Below, in pieces: positions 1 to 8,558 of a DNA stretch of 64,000 bases. Numbering within the stretch: position 1 is the stretch's first letter; each line of letters begins with the position of its first letter. The stretch lies in assembly GCF_030369635.1 (NCBI RefSeq), contig NZ_CP128474.1, positions 1,550,001-1,614,000 of the forward strand. Reading direction: 5' to 3'. The notes under the pieces were generated by a model, which saw only the letters and a program-made list of their open reading frames with translations, ran no database searches and was not told the origin of the DNA. The position numbers and the translations under genes are program-made. Source of the DNA: Microbacterium arborescens. Lineage in GTDB: Bacteria; Actinomycetota; Actinomycetes; Actinomycetales; Microbacteriaceae.

Positions 1-539
1 AGAACCTCATCGCCGTCGCGATCGGCATCGTCGACGGTGTCGGGTACGGCGAGAACACGAAGGCCTCGATCATCACGCGCGGTCTCGTCGAGATGACGGA
101 CTTCGCGGTGGCACAGGGCGCGCAACCCGAGACGCTCCAGGGTCTCGCCGGGCTCGGCGACCTGATCGCGACGTGCCAATCGCCCCTCAGTCGCAACAAC
201 ACCGCCGGACGCCTGCTCGGACAGGGGTTCTCGTTCCAGGACGTCGTGAAGCAGATGGACCAGACCGCCGAGGGACTCGCTTCGGTGGCGCCCGTTCTGA
301 CGCTGGCGCGCGCGGCGGGGGTGCAGATGCCCATCGTCGAGCAGGTCAAGATGGTCTTGGACGGCACGATGAACCCGCGCGACATCGCGCCCCACCTGAC
401 CACCGACGACGACAAGCCGACCGGCGAGAGGACCCCCCATGGCGACGACAACAGTAGCGGTGCTCTTCGGCGGGCGTTCCAGCGAGCATTCGATCAGTTC
501 CGCCACGGCGGCCGGGGTGCTGCGCGCGATCGATCGTGA
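1..539 (+). CDS. gpsA: Glycerol-3-phosphate dehydrogenase [NAD(P)+], C-terminal part
   Basis: Makes sn-glycerol 3-phosphate from dihydroxyacetone phosphate for membrane phospholipid synthesis. The 5' end lies outside the window; the frame is open from base 3. The visible C-terminal domain has the family signatures YGENTKASIITRG and GLAGLGDLIATCQSPLSRN. Recognisable GpsA similarity ends near HLTTDDDKPTGERT (about base 435). The frame then runs on about 100 bases into ddl before a TGA at 537-539, so the last 30 or so residues are probably a non-conserved tail or reflect a small indel at the C-run before the ddl start. The gpsA-ddl order is usual in Microbacteriaceae. Confidence 0.93.
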   Translation, partial: NLIAVAIGIVDGVGYGENTKASIITRGLVEMTDFAVAQGAQPETLQGLAGLGDLIATCQSPLSRNNTAGRLLGQGFSFQDVVKQMDQTAEGLASVAPVLTLARAAGVQMPIVEQVKMVLDGTMNPRDIAPHLTTDDDKPTGERTPHGDDNSSGALRRAFQRAFDQFRHGGRGAARDRS

Positions 540-1539
540 GCGCTATCGCGTGATCCCGGTCGGGATCACGCGGGAAGGCGCGTTCGTCCTCGAGGACGAC
601 GACGCCGACAAGTTCGCCCTGAACCCGGAACGGATGCCCGAGGTCGCCGACAACGGCACACGGGTGCTGTGGCCGGAGCCCGGCGGCCGTCGCGAGCTGC
701 GCGTGCGCCGCGCCGACGGAACGGTCGACGCGCTCGGCGAAGTCGATGTCGTGCTGCCGATCCTGCACGGTCCCCACGGCGAGGACGGCACGATTCAGGG
801 CTTCTTCGACACGCTGCAGCTGCCCTACGCCGGAGGCGGGGTCTTCGATTCCGCGCTGTGCATGGACAAGCACTTCATGAAGATCGTGCTGCAGGCAGCC
901 GGCATCCCGGTCGCTCCGTGGGTGACCGTAGACGAGGCGCGATGGCGTCGTGATCCCGAGGGCGTTCGAGCGGATGCCGCAGCCCTCGGCATCCCGAGCT
1001 TCGTCAAGCCGGCGCGCGCCGGATCGAGCGTCGGCGTCTCGAAGGTCCACGAGGCTGCTGAACTCGACGCCGCTCTCGAGCTGGCGTTCGCGGAAGACGG
1101 CAAGGTGCTCATCGAGCCTGCGATCGTCGGCCGCGAGGTCGAGGTGGCGGTCCTGGAAGGTCGCGGCGGTGAGCCGGCCCGCGCGTCGTTGCCGGGCGAG
1201 ATCGTGCTGACGACCCGCGAGTTCTACGACTTCGAAGGCAAGTACCTCGGTGGTGACGGCGCGGAGGTCGTCTGCCCCGCCGACGTCACGGCCGACGAGA
1301 TCGATGCGCTCCAGCGCATGGCGGTCGCCGCTTTCACCGCCGTCGACGGTCGCGGTCTGGCGCGCGTCGACTTCTTCCAGACGGCGGACGGCCTGTACGT
1401 CAACGAGCTGAACACGATGCCGGGGTTCACGCCGATCTCGATGTTCCCCAAGTGCTGGATCGCCTCGGGCCTCAGCTACGGCGATCTCATCTCCGAACTG
1501 ATCGAGGTCGCGCTCTCGCGAGTGTCCGAGCGCGTCTGA
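439..1539 (+). CDS. ddl: D-alanine--D-alanine ligase
   Basis: ATP-grasp ligase that makes D-Ala-D-Ala for the peptidoglycan stem peptide in the cytoplasm. At 366 residues it has normal length for the DdlA type. It starts MATTTVAVLFGGRSSEHS (N-terminal domain), then HGPHGEDGTIQG, MDKHFMK, the ATP-grasp core with PSFVKPARAGSSVGV, and the metal-binding end ARVDFFQTADGLYVNELNTMPGFT. The ATG at 439 follows GAGAGGACC, a fair ribosome binding site, and sits inside the gpsA reading frame, so the two are probably cotranscribed. It converges on the DUF3515 gene with only about 33 bases between. Confidence 0.96.
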   Translation: MATTTVAVLFGGRSSEHSISSATAAGVLRAIDRERYRVIPVGITREGAFVLEDDDADKFALNPERMPEVADNGTRVLWPEPGGRRELRVRRADGTVDALGEVDVVLPILHGPHGEDGTIQGFFDTLQLPYAGGGVFDSALCMDKHFMKIVLQAAGIPVAPWVTVDEARWRRDPEGVRADAAALGIPSFVKPARAGSSVGVSKVHEAAELDAALELAFAEDGKVLIEPAIVGREVEVAVLEGRGGEPARASLPGEIVLTTREFYDFEGKYLGGDGAEVVCPADVTADEIDALQRMAVAAFTAVDGRGLARVDFFQTADGLYVNELNTMPGFTPISMFPKCWIASGLSYGDLISELIEVALSRVSERV

Positions 1540-1572
1540 GCGCACGCGGACGACGCGGCCTGTGGCACTGCC

Positions 1573-2070
1573 TCAGGGGCTGACCGGCGTCGGCACCGGC
1601 GTCGCCTCCGCGCGGTCGACGCATTCGCCGCCGTCGCGGGGGAGGCGGGAGACGACCCGCGAGAGCTCGTCGAGCACCTGGCGGCTCGAGACGCCTTGCA
1701 CGTCGTCGGAGGTCTCGGTGTCGAAGTAGAGCTCGACGGCGGGGGTGCGGCCGAATGTGACGACCCGGAACTTGGGTGCTTCGGACTCGTCGATCACCCA
1801 GTCGACGCCCGCCACCGACTCGCACCGCAGCGTCGTCGGACCGGGCGACGCGACGCCGCACGAGAAGATGACGGTCGTGGGGTCGCCCCATGCCGCGGTG
1901 GCCTGACTGTCGGTCCAGCGTCGCTCCGCACCGGCAACGGTCTGGGGAAGGCGGACCATGACGTCCGCGCACTCGGGGGAGTTCGCCTGCGGCGCCGATG
2001 GAACGTTGACGGTACCGGCGCAGCCTGCGAGGACGAGGGCCACCGAGGCCAGGACGAGAGCGGGGATCAT
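1573..2070 (-). CDS. DUF3515 family lipoprotein
   Basis: A membrane-anchored exported protein of unknown function typical of actinobacteria. The N-terminus MIPALVLASVALVLAGCAG is a lipoprotein signal with lipobox LAGC, so it should be lipidated on Cys and face outward. Two further cysteines (SPECADV and IFSCGV), one later (LRCESV) and a C-terminal GGECVD suggest disulfides. The ATG at 2070 has GAGAGG 13 bases upstream; an in-frame GTG at 2085 would add five residues (MSRRR) but leaves no room for a ribosome site. It is divergent from thiL with about 70 bases between them. Confidence 0.8.
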   Translation of the reverse strand: MIPALVLASVALVLAGCAGTVNVPSAPQANSPECADVMVRLPQTVAGAERRWTDSQATAAWGDPTTVIFSCGVASPGPTTLRCESVAGVDWVIDESEAPKFRVVTFGRTPAVELYFDTETSDDVQGVSSRQVLDELSRVVSRLPRDGGECVDRAEATPVPTPVSP

Positions 2071-2127
2071 TCGGCGGCGGGACACCTCTCCAGGGTACTG
2101 CGCGGCGAGCAGGGCCGACCGCGGCGG

Positions 2128-2133
2128 TAGCGT
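2128..2133 (+). promoter_or_regulatory. Probable -10 box of a leaderless thiL promoter
   Basis: TAGCGT fits the actinobacterial TANNNT -10 consensus and lies 6 bases before the thiL ATG, with no ribosome binding site between. This points to a leaderless transcript. Confidence 0.5.
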
Positions 2134-2139
2134 GGACGC

Positions 2140-3138
2140 ATGCCCGAGCCCGCATCCGCCACCCCCGTCGGCTCGCTCTCGGAAGAGGCGGTGCTCGCGC
2201 ACATTCTCGAATGCCTCGGTCCCTCGGATGCCCTTGTCGGGCCGGGCGACGACGCGGCGGTCCTCCGTCTCAGCGACGCGCGCGTCGTCGTGACCACGGA
2301 CACGCTCATCCACGGTCCCGACTTCCGTCTCGCGTGGTCGTCGGGTCGAGACCTCGGCGCGAAGGCAGCGGCGGTCAATCTCGCCGACGTCGCCGCGATG
2401 GGTGCACGCCCCGTCGCGCTGTTCGTCGCGCTGGCGATGCCTCCCGAGACGACCATCGGGTTCGTGGGCGAGCTCGCGGCCGGCCTCCGTGAGGCCTGCG
2501 AGGAGCTCGCACCGGGATGCCGGGTCGCCGGGGGCGATCTCACCAGTTCTGACACGCTCACGGTCGCCGTCACCGCGATCGGCGAGCTGGAACCCGGTCG
2601 CGCTCCGGTGCTGCGGTCGGGTGCGCGTCCCGGCGACGTCGTGGCGATCTGCGGAGATGTCGGGCTCGCGGCGGCGGGTCTCGACATCCTGTTCGAACGG
2701 TTCCGCGATGAGCGAGGCGCCGCCATCACTGTCGACGCCGGGTCGCTGTCCGACTCAGAGCGTGCGGCGGTGGCGGGCCAGCTCCGCCCGCGCCCGCCCA
2801 TCGCCTCTGGGGTGGTCGCGGCGCGCTCTGGGGCCACCGCGATGATGGACGTCTCCGACGGACTCGTGCGGGATGCCCGTCGGCTCGCCCGTTCGTCCGG
2901 CGTGACGGTCGACCTCGAACGGAGTGCGCTCGGCGTGGACAGCGATCGTGCTCTCCGCGGCGGGGAGGATCACGCCCTCCTCGCGACCTTCCCCGAGGGG
3001 ACGGCCCTGCCGGCGGGCTTCCGTGCGATCGGTTCGGTGAGTGAGGCCGGTTCCATCCCGCTCACCGTCGACGGTCGGGCGGAGCGGTCAGCCGGCGGAT
3101 GGGATCCCTATCGCGACTGGGACGGTGCCGGCGGCTGA
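2140..3138 (+). CDS. thiL: Thiamine-monophosphate kinase
   Basis: Phosphorylates thiamine monophosphate to thiamine pyrophosphate, the last step of cofactor synthesis. It has 332 residues, normal for the family. The N-terminal AIRS-type motif GPGDDAAVL and VVTTDTLIHGPDF are followed by GAKAAAVNLADVAAMGA (metal/ATP binding), then MMDVSDGLVRDARRLARSSG and GGEDHALLATFP in the C-terminal half. The ATG is chosen because the TAGCGT box is six bases upstream. Its last 31 bases overlap the end of convergent rsmD. Confidence 0.95.
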   Translation: MPEPASATPVGSLSEEAVLAHILECLGPSDALVGPGDDAAVLRLSDARVVVTTDTLIHGPDFRLAWSSGRDLGAKAAAVNLADVAAMGARPVALFVALAMPPETTIGFVGELAAGLREACEELAPGCRVAGGDLTSSDTLTVAVTAIGELEPGRAPVLRSGARPGDVVAICGDVGLAAAGLDILFERFRDERGAAITVDAGSLSDSERAAVAGQLRPRPPIASGVVAARSGATAMMDVSDGLVRDARRLARSSGVTVDLERSALGVDSDRALRGGEDHALLATFPEGTALPAGFRAIGSVSEAGSIPLTVDGRAERSAGGWDPYRDWDGAGG

Positions 3139-3704
3139 TCGTCGTCGATCGCGCGTTCGAACCACCACAGCGCAGTGTCGCCGTAGCGCTTGCTGCGCAG
3201 CGGTTCGAGGAGCGCCGGAACACGGGGCTCGGGGGAGCGGCTGGCGCGTTCGACGATGACGATCGCACCCGGCGCGGCGACCTCGCCCAGCAGCGCGAGA
3301 GTGACCGCGAGGGCTTCGTCGTCGAGGTCGTATGGCGGGTCGACGAAGACGAGGTCGAAGGGCCCGGATGCCGACTGGAGGAATGCGTCGGCGCTGCTGC
3401 GATGGACTCGGACGGCCGATGAGCCGACGGCACGGGCGACAGTGCGCGCATTCCGCTCGGTCACCGCGGCTGCCGCGGTCGACTTCTCGACGAGGTCGAC
3501 GGACGCCGCTCCACGGCTGACAGCCTCGAGTCCGAGGGCGCCGGAGCCGGCATAGAGGTCGAGCACGCGGGCGCCGTCGAGGATGCCCGACGCGTCGAGC
3601 CCGCCGAAGAGCGATTCGCGCACCCGGTCGCTCGTCGGGCGGGTGCCCCGATCGGGAACCCGCAGGACGAGCGATCCCGCGGAGCCGGCGATGATCCGCG
3701 TCAT
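3108..3704 (-). CDS. rsmD: 16S rRNA (guanine-966-N2)-methyltransferase RsmD
   Basis: SAM-dependent methyltransferase of G966 in 16S rRNA. The protein (198 residues) starts MTRIIAGSAGSLVLRVPDRGTRPTSDRVRES, the classic RsmD N-terminus, then has the SAM-binding motif VLDLYAGSGALGLEAVSRGA and the catalytic FVDPPYD loop. Its ATG overlaps the stop of the upstream acyltransferase by 4 bases (ATGA), so the two are translationally coupled. The 3' ends of rsmD and thiL overlap tail to tail. Confidence 0.94.
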   Translation of the reverse strand: MTRIIAGSAGSLVLRVPDRGTRPTSDRVRESLFGGLDASGILDGARVLDLYAGSGALGLEAVSRGAASVDLVEKSTAAAAVTERNARTVARAVGSSAVRVHRSSADAFLQSASGPFDLVFVDPPYDLDDEALAVTLALLGEVAAPGAIVIVERASRSPEPRVPALLEPLRSKRYGDTALWWFERAIDDDQPPAPSQSR

Positions 3705-4315
3705 GACGGCCCCGCAGCCCGCGTGACAGTGTCGTCGCCGGCGCTGCCGCGTTCCTCGTCGCGCAGGCGCGGCTCGCTGCGCAGCTCGGGACGGAACCCG
3801 GCCTTATCGGCGTAGAACTCGCGGATGACGTCCATGTCGGCGGCGACGTCGCCCGTGAGCTCGATCGTCGGGCCGAGGCCGGTGGTCATGGTGGTGCGAT
3901 CGACGTACCCGAGGGTCACGGGCAGGCCCGAGGCGCGGGCGATGCGATAGAAGCCCGACTTCCACCCGTTACGGGAGGTGCGCGTCCCATCAGGGGTGAT
4001 GACGAGACCGAACACCTCGCCCGCGGCGATCTGCGCGAGCACATCCTCGACGACGCGCGAGGGGTCGTCGCGATCGACGGGGATGCCGCCCAGACGACGC
4101 ATCGGGCCGCGCCGCCAGCCGCGGAACAGGCTCTTCTTGCCGAGCCAACGGATGGGTATCTGCAGGCGCCACGCGATCGCGAGCATCAGCACGAAGTCCC
4201 AGTTGGAGGTGTGCGGCGCGCCGATGAGGATGGTCGGCCCTGTGGGGGCGGGGGTGCTGACGAGGCGCCAGCGGCTGAACGTCCAGAAGAGGCGGGCGAT
4301 CGCGCGTCGGAGCAT
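3701..4315 (-). CDS. Lysophospholipid acyltransferase family protein (PlsC-like)
   Basis: Probable 1-acylglycerol-3-phosphate acyltransferase or related membrane-associated acyltransferase. The catalytic HX4D motif is HTSNWD near residue 35, followed by a GKKSLFRG segment, a glycine/proline block GGIPVDRDDPSR, and TPDGTRT in the place of the usual EGTRS. Length 204 residues, typical of the smaller family members. The chosen ATG at 4315 starts MLRRAIARLFWTFSRWR, an amphipathic membrane-binding start. Coupled to rsmD downstream and divergent from recG. The substrate cannot be told from sequence. Confidence 0.82.
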   Translation of the reverse strand: MLRRAIARLFWTFSRWRLVSTPAPTGPTILIGAPHTSNWDFVLMLAIAWRLQIPIRWLGKKSLFRGWRRGPMRRLGGIPVDRDDPSRVVEDVLAQIAAGEVFGLVITPDGTRTSRNGWKSGFYRIARASGLPVTLGYVDRTTMTTGLGPTIELTGDVAADMDVIREFYADKAGFRPELRSEPRLRDEERGSAGDDTVTRAAGPS

Positions 4316-4359
4316 GCTCTTACCGTAGAGCCTGGCGGCAGCGTGTCCGACCTCCTGCC

Positions 4360-4365
4360 TAGACT
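4360..4365 (+). promoter_or_regulatory. Probable -10 box of a leaderless recG promoter
   Basis: TAGACT, seven bases before the recG ATG at 4373; no Shine-Dalgarno sequence in between. Confidence 0.5.
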
Positions 4366-4372
4366 CGACTCC

Positions 4373-6532
4373 ATGCCGCAGGTCGACCTGGATACCCCGC
4401 TGGTGCAGGCCGTGGGTGAGAAGGTCGCCGCGACTCTGTCGCGCGCGTTCTCGATGTCGACGGTCGGCGACCTGCTCGCGCACTACCCGCGTCGCTACGC
4501 CCGTCGGGGTGAGCTGACCCCCATCTCGTCCCTTCCCGTGGGCGAGATGGCGACGATCGTCGCCGAGGTGAAATCGGTGTCCGAGCGTCCCATGCGTCAG
4601 CGTCGCGGGTCGCTGATCGAGGTCGTCATCAGCGACGGTGTCGGCGAGGCGACACTGACCTTCTTCGGACAGAAATGGCGGCTGCAAGAGCTCCGTGTCG
4701 GGCGGCAGGGCATCTTCTCCGGCAAGGTCGGCGTGTTCAAGGGGAAGCAGCAGTTCGCCCACCCCGACTACGAGCTCTTCGACGACGAGGTCGAGGCGCG
4801 CGTGACGGCCGTGGCACGAAGCCTCGAACCGATCCCCATCTACTCCGCCACGAGCACCATCACGAGCTGGCAGCTGCGCAAGATCATCGCCGACGTGATC
4901 GGCCGGCTCGGCGACGTGCCCGATCCGCTGCCCGACGAACTGCGCGAACGCCGTCAGCTCCTCGATGCACGGACGGCGCTCGTCCAGGTGCACACACCGA
5001 CTGTCCCCGAGCAGGTGCGTCCGGGGTTCGAGACGCTCCGCATGCACGAGGCCTTCGTCCTCCAGGCGGCGCTGCTGCAACATCGCATCCAGGTGCGGCA
5101 GCTCGCCGCCACCGCGCGGCCCGCGGGCGACCTGCTCGAGCAGTTCGACGCCGCCCTCCCGTTCGAGCGCACGCCCGATCAGATCGCTGTCGGCGACGCG
5201 ATCGCCGACGATCTCGTCAACGAATGGCCGATGAACAGATTGGTGCAGGGCGAGGTCGGATCGGGCAAGACGCTCGTGGCCCTGCGGGCGATGCTGCAGG
5301 TCGCGCAGTCCGGAGGCCAGGCTGCGCTCATCGCGCCGACCGAGGTTCTCGCCGCGCAGCACGTGCGATCGATTGCGAAGATGCTCGGCCCGCGACTGGC
5401 GCCCGAGCTCATGCCCACGCTGCTCACCGGGGCGCAGCCCGCGGCCGAACGGCGAAAGGCCGCCCTGCGCGCGGCATCCGGGCAAGCGCGGATCGTCGTG
5501 GGCACCCACGCGCTGCTGAGCGCCTCGACGACATTCGCCGATCTCGGTCTGGTCGTCGTCGACGAGCAGCACCGGTTCGGCGTCGAGCAGCGCGAGGCGC
5601 TTCGCGCGAAAGGCACCTCCCCGCACGTGCTCGTCCTGACCGCGACGCCGATTCCGCGGACGGTGGCGATGACGGTCTTCGGAGACCTCGACGTCTCCAC
5701 GATCCGCACGATGCCGACCGGGCGCGCGGGCATCTCCACGTTCGTCGCGCCCCTCGCCGAGAAGCCGGGATGGTTCGGCCGTGTGTGGGAGCGCGTGGCG
5801 GAAGAGGTCGCGGCCGGCAGGCAGGCCTTCGTCGTGTGTGCGGCGATCGACGCCGAGAAGGCCGTCGTCGACGACACCGACGACGCGGGCATGCTCGAAG
5901 ACGGAACGCGAACGCGCACACGCTGGGGAGTCGTGCAGGCCACCGCGATGCTTGCACAGCATCCGTCGTTCGCAGACCTCACCGTGGCGACGTTGCACGG
6001 CAAGATGCCAGCCGACGAGAAGGATGCCGTCATGCAGGCCTTCGCCCGCGGTGAAATCGACGTACTCGTGGCCACGACCGTGGTGGAGGTCGGCGTCGAC
6101 GTGCCCAATGCCTCGACGATGGTGATCCTCGAGGCCGAGCGCTTCGGTGTGTCGCAGCTGCACCAGCTCCGCGGACGCGTCGGCCGGGGGAGCGTGCCCG
6201 GGCTGTGTCTCCTCGTCACCGAGGCCGACCCCGACACGGCTGCGCGGTCGCGCGTAGAGGCAGTAGCGGCCACGACCGACGGCTTCTCCCTCGCCGAGGT
6301 CGACCTCGAGCTCCGAGGCGAGGGAGACGTCCTGGGCGACGCTCAGTCGGGCGCGCGGTCATCGCTGCGTCTCCTGCGCGTCGTCGCTGATGCCGATCTG
6401 ATCGCGCAGGCGCGCGACGAGGCCGCGTCGGTGCTGCAGCACGACCCCGATCTGTCGGGGCATCCCGGGCTCGCCGCCGCCATCGCGCGGCGCCTGGGCG
6501 AAGAGGAGCGCGGCGCGCTCCACAGGAACTAG
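4373..6532 (+). CDS. recG: ATP-dependent DNA helicase RecG
   Basis: Branch-migration helicase for stalled forks and recombination intermediates. It has 719 residues. The N-terminal wedge/OB domain (LTPISSLPVGEMATIVAEV, then LTFFGQKWRL) is followed by the helicase core with Walker A GEVGSGKT near residue 294, the DEAD-box variant DEQHRFGVEQR, LTATPIPRT, and the C-terminal helicase motif ATTVVEVGVDVPNA ending in QLHQLRGRVGRG. An upstream in-frame start would make an implausible low-complexity N-terminus, and the TAGACT box fixes the ATG at 4373. Confidence 0.96.
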   Translation: MPQVDLDTPLVQAVGEKVAATLSRAFSMSTVGDLLAHYPRRYARRGELTPISSLPVGEMATIVAEVKSVSERPMRQRRGSLIEVVISDGVGEATLTFFGQKWRLQELRVGRQGIFSGKVGVFKGKQQFAHPDYELFDDEVEARVTAVARSLEPIPIYSATSTITSWQLRKIIADVIGRLGDVPDPLPDELRERRQLLDARTALVQVHTPTVPEQVRPGFETLRMHEAFVLQAALLQHRIQVRQLAATARPAGDLLEQFDAALPFERTPDQIAVGDAIADDLVNEWPMNRLVQGEVGSGKTLVALRAMLQVAQSGGQAALIAPTEVLAAQHVRSIAKMLGPRLAPELMPTLLTGAQPAAERRKAALRAASGQARIVVGTHALLSASTTFADLGLVVVDEQHRFGVEQREALRAKGTSPHVLVLTATPIPRTVAMTVFGDLDVSTIRTMPTGRAGISTFVAPLAEKPGWFGRVWERVAEEVAAGRQAFVVCAAIDAEKAVVDDTDDAGMLEDGTRTRTRWGVVQATAMLAQHPSFADLTVATLHGKMPADEKDAVMQAFARGEIDVLVATTVVEVGVDVPNASTMVILEAERFGVSQLHQLRGRVGRGSVPGLCLLVTEADPDTAARSRVEAVAATTDGFSLAEVDLELRGEGDVLGDAQSGARSSLRLLRVVADADLIAQARDEAASVLQHDPDLSGHPGLAAAIARRLGEEERGALHRN

Positions 6533-6535
6533 GCT
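6530..6535 (+). promoter_or_regulatory. Probable -10 box of a leaderless coaD promoter
   Basis: TAGGCT overlaps the end of recG and lies six bases before the coaD ATG. Confidence 0.5.
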
Positions 6536-6541
6536 CAGACC

Positions 6542-7039
6542 ATGAGCAACCGGATCGCGGTCGTGCCCGGCTCCTTCGATCCGCCGACCCTCGGCCATCT
6601 CGATGTGATCCGTCGGGCTGCGGCTCTGTACGACCAGCTCCACGTCCTGGTGGTCCACAACCCCGGCAAAGAGGCGATGCTCCCCATCGCGCAGCGGCAG
6701 GCGCTTCTCGAGCAGTCGATCGACGAGGCCGGCATCGAGGGCGAGATCGTGGTTGCGGCGTGGAGCATGGGTCTGCTCGTCGACTATGCCACCGACGTCG
6801 GCGCCGGCATCCTCGTCAAGGGCATCCGCTCGCAGGTCGACGTGGCCTACGAGACGCCGATGGCGATCGTGAACCGACACCTCGCCCGGATCGAGACCGT
6901 GTTCCTGCTTCCCGACCCGGCGCACGCGCTCGTGTCGAGCTCGCTCGTGCGACAGGTCGCCTCGCTCGGCGGAGACGTCGCGCCGTTCGTACCGGGGCCC
7001 GTCGCCCGCTTCCTCGACACGGGATCGCGCGGCATCTGA
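6542..7039 (+). CDS. coaD: Phosphopantetheine adenylyltransferase
   Basis: Fourth step of coenzyme A synthesis: transfers AMP to 4'-phosphopantetheine. The 165-residue protein has the nucleotidyltransferase signature [15 protein letters not shown] at its start (HxGH-like TLGH), the substrate loop [15 protein letters not shown] and the C-terminal ISSS-type motif as [17 protein letters not shown]. Length and order after recG are usual for actinobacteria. Confidence 0.96.
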   Translation: MSNRIAVVPGSFDPPTLGHLDVIRRAAALYDQLHVLVVHNPGKEAMLPIAQRQALLEQSIDEAGIEGEIVVAAWSMGLLVDYATDVGAGILVKGIRSQVDVAYETPMAIVNRHLARIETVFLLPDPAHALVSSSLVRQVASLGGDVAPFVPGPVARFLDTGSRGI

Positions 7040-7061
7040 GTCCGGACGCCCTCGCGGCGAC

Positions 7062-7067
7062 TACCAT
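7062..7067 (+). promoter_or_regulatory. Probable -10 box before the DUF177 gene
   Basis: TACCAT, eight bases before the GTG start at 7076; likely leaderless. Confidence 0.4.
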
Positions 7068-7075
7068 GGTCGATC

Positions 7076-7642
7076 GTGGGTAGAAAGCACGTCACCGGAC
7101 CATTCGTCATCCCCGTGCACGACATCGTGCGCCAGCCGGGGGAGATGCGGGAGTTCGCGTTCAGCGTGCCCGCGCCCGACAAGTGGGGCGAGGGTCTCGT
7201 CTCCGTCGCTGCGGGCCAGCCGATCGATCTCGAGGTACGCCTCGAGTCGGTGCACGAGGGCATCCTGGCGACCGCTGAGGCCGACACCGTCTACGACGGT
7301 GTGTGCGGTCGGTGCCTCACGGAGCTGACACGCCCCCTCCGAATCGAGTTTCAGGAGCTCTTCGGGTATTCTGGGGACGAAGCGTCCGACTTCGAGGTTC
7401 AAGACGACCACGTGGATCTTGAAACTCCGGTCAGGGACTCGATCGTCCTGGCGCTTCCGTTCCAGCCGGTGTGTCAGCCGGATTGCCCCGGGCTCGACCC
7501 GGTCACGGGTGAGAAGCTGACGCCGGGAACGGAACCTGCCGAGCAGGTGCAGATCGACCCGCGCTGGGCCGCGCTGACGGCCTACACCCCAGACCACGAC
7601 GACGCAGACCACCGCGTCGCGCCCGACACAGAGAAGAGCTAG
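7076..7642 (+). CDS. DUF177 (YceD-like) protein
   Basis: A 188-residue protein of the family nearly always found beside rpmF and linked to 23S rRNA or large-subunit assembly in other organisms. Four cysteines form a probable metal site: VCGRCL in the middle and QPVCQPDCPGL later. The C-terminal tail is acidic. The GTG start follows a TACCAT box. It is two bases upstream of rpmF, so the two form an operon. The role is inferred from family context, not from visible catalytic residues. Confidence 0.88.
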   Translation: MGRKHVTGPFVIPVHDIVRQPGEMREFAFSVPAPDKWGEGLVSVAAGQPIDLEVRLESVHEGILATAEADTVYDGVCGRCLTELTRPLRIEFQELFGYSGDEASDFEVQDDHVDLETPVRDSIVLALPFQPVCQPDCPGLDPVTGEKLTPGTEPAEQVQIDPRWAALTAYTPDHDDADHRVAPDTEKS

Positions 7643-7644
7643 CC

Positions 7645-7854
7645 ATGGCAGGTAACCCCCCGAAGCGGAAGGTCTCCCGCTCCAACACGCGTTCGCGTCG
7701 CGCGCAGTGGAAGGCCGAGGCTCCCGCCCTCGTCAAGACCATCGAGAACGGCAAGGTCGTCTACAGCCGCCCCCACCAGGCGAAGGTCGTCACCGACTCG
7801 CAGGGCACCGAGCTGTTCCTCGAGTACAAGGGTCGCAAGGTCGCTGACGTCTGA
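7645..7854 (+). CDS. rpmF: 50S ribosomal protein L32
   Basis: Small basic protein of the large ribosomal subunit, 69 residues, beginning MAGNPPKRKVSRSNTRSRRA, the standard L32 N-terminus for zinc-free actinobacterial forms (no CxxC pair is present). AGAAGAG upstream of the ATG serves as ribosome binding site. The lack of cysteines is seen directly and may mean this is the zinc-independent paralogue type. Confidence 0.96.
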   Translation: MAGNPPKRKVSRSNTRSRRAQWKAEAPALVKTIENGKVVYSRPHQAKVVTDSQGTELFLEYKGRKVADV

Positions 7855-7865
7855 CGACGAGCGGC

Positions 7866-8558
7866 GTGACTGAGAACATCACCGAGCGCTCGGCGCTCAC
7901 CGACAAGCTCGGGGTCGACATCGACCCCGAGCTTCTGTCGCTCGCCCTCACTCATCGGTCGTATGCCTATGAGAACGGCGGGACGCCCCACAACGAGCGC
8001 CTGGAATTCCTCGGCGACTCGATCCTGGGCCAAGCCGTCACCGTGCACCTCTTCCGCACCCATCCCGACCTCGATGAGGGGGCGTTGGCCAAGCGGCGTG
8101 CGAGTGTCGTCTCGACGGTCGCTCTCGCCGAGGTCGCTCGGACGATCGGGCTCGGCGACCACATCATGCTCGGCCGCGGCGAGACGCAAACCGGCGGGCG
8201 CGACAAGGACTCGATCCTCGCCGACGCGATGGAGGCCGTGATCGGCGCGGCGTTCCTGTCGGCGGGGGCCGAGAAGGCGCAAGACCTCGTGCTGCGATTG
8301 GTCGCCCCCCTGCTAGCGGATCCGGCGCGGTACGGCGCTGCCATGGACCCGAAGACTTCGCTGCAGGAGCTGGCGGCCCATCTGGGGGTCGCGCCGCCCG
8401 TATACGCTATCGAGGCGTCGGGACCGGACCACAACCGCGTGTTCACCGCGACCGTCACGGTTGGCGACGTGTCACGCCAAGGCGTGGGGAGCAGCAAGAA
8501 ACAGGCGGAGATGGCTGCGGCCCTGTCTGTGTGGCACGAGCTGTCAGCCCGTGCCTGA
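7866..8558 (+). CDS. rnc: Ribonuclease III
   Basis: Double-strand RNA endonuclease for rRNA maturation and mRNA decay. In 230 residues it shows the signature HNERLEFLGDSILGQ (catalytic Glu and Asp), the second acidic site DAMEAVIGA, and a C-terminal double-stranded RNA-binding domain (DPKTSLQELAAHLG to SSKKQAEMAAALSVW). GTG start 11 bases after rpmF. The end overlaps mutM by 8 bases, so translation is coupled. Confidence 0.96.
   Translation: MTENITERSALTDKLGVDIDPELLSLALTHRSYAYENGGTPHNERLEFLGDSILGQAVTVHLFRTHPDLDEGALAKRRASVVSTVALAEVARTIGLGDHIMLGRGETQTGGRDKDSILADAMEAVIGAAFLSAGAEKAQDLVLRLVAPLLADPARYGAAMDPKTSLQELAAHLGVAPPVYAIEASGPDHNRVFTATVTVGDVSRQGVGSSKKQAEMAAALSVWHELSARA

Noticed and set aside
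346..1545. 399-codon minus-strand frame opposite ddl
   Set aside because: Arg/Asp-rich shadow translation with no family similarity.
3701..6163. 820-codon minus-strand frame across recG
   Set aside because: Only its last 204 codons (the acyltransferase) look like protein; the rest is the high-GC shadow of recG.
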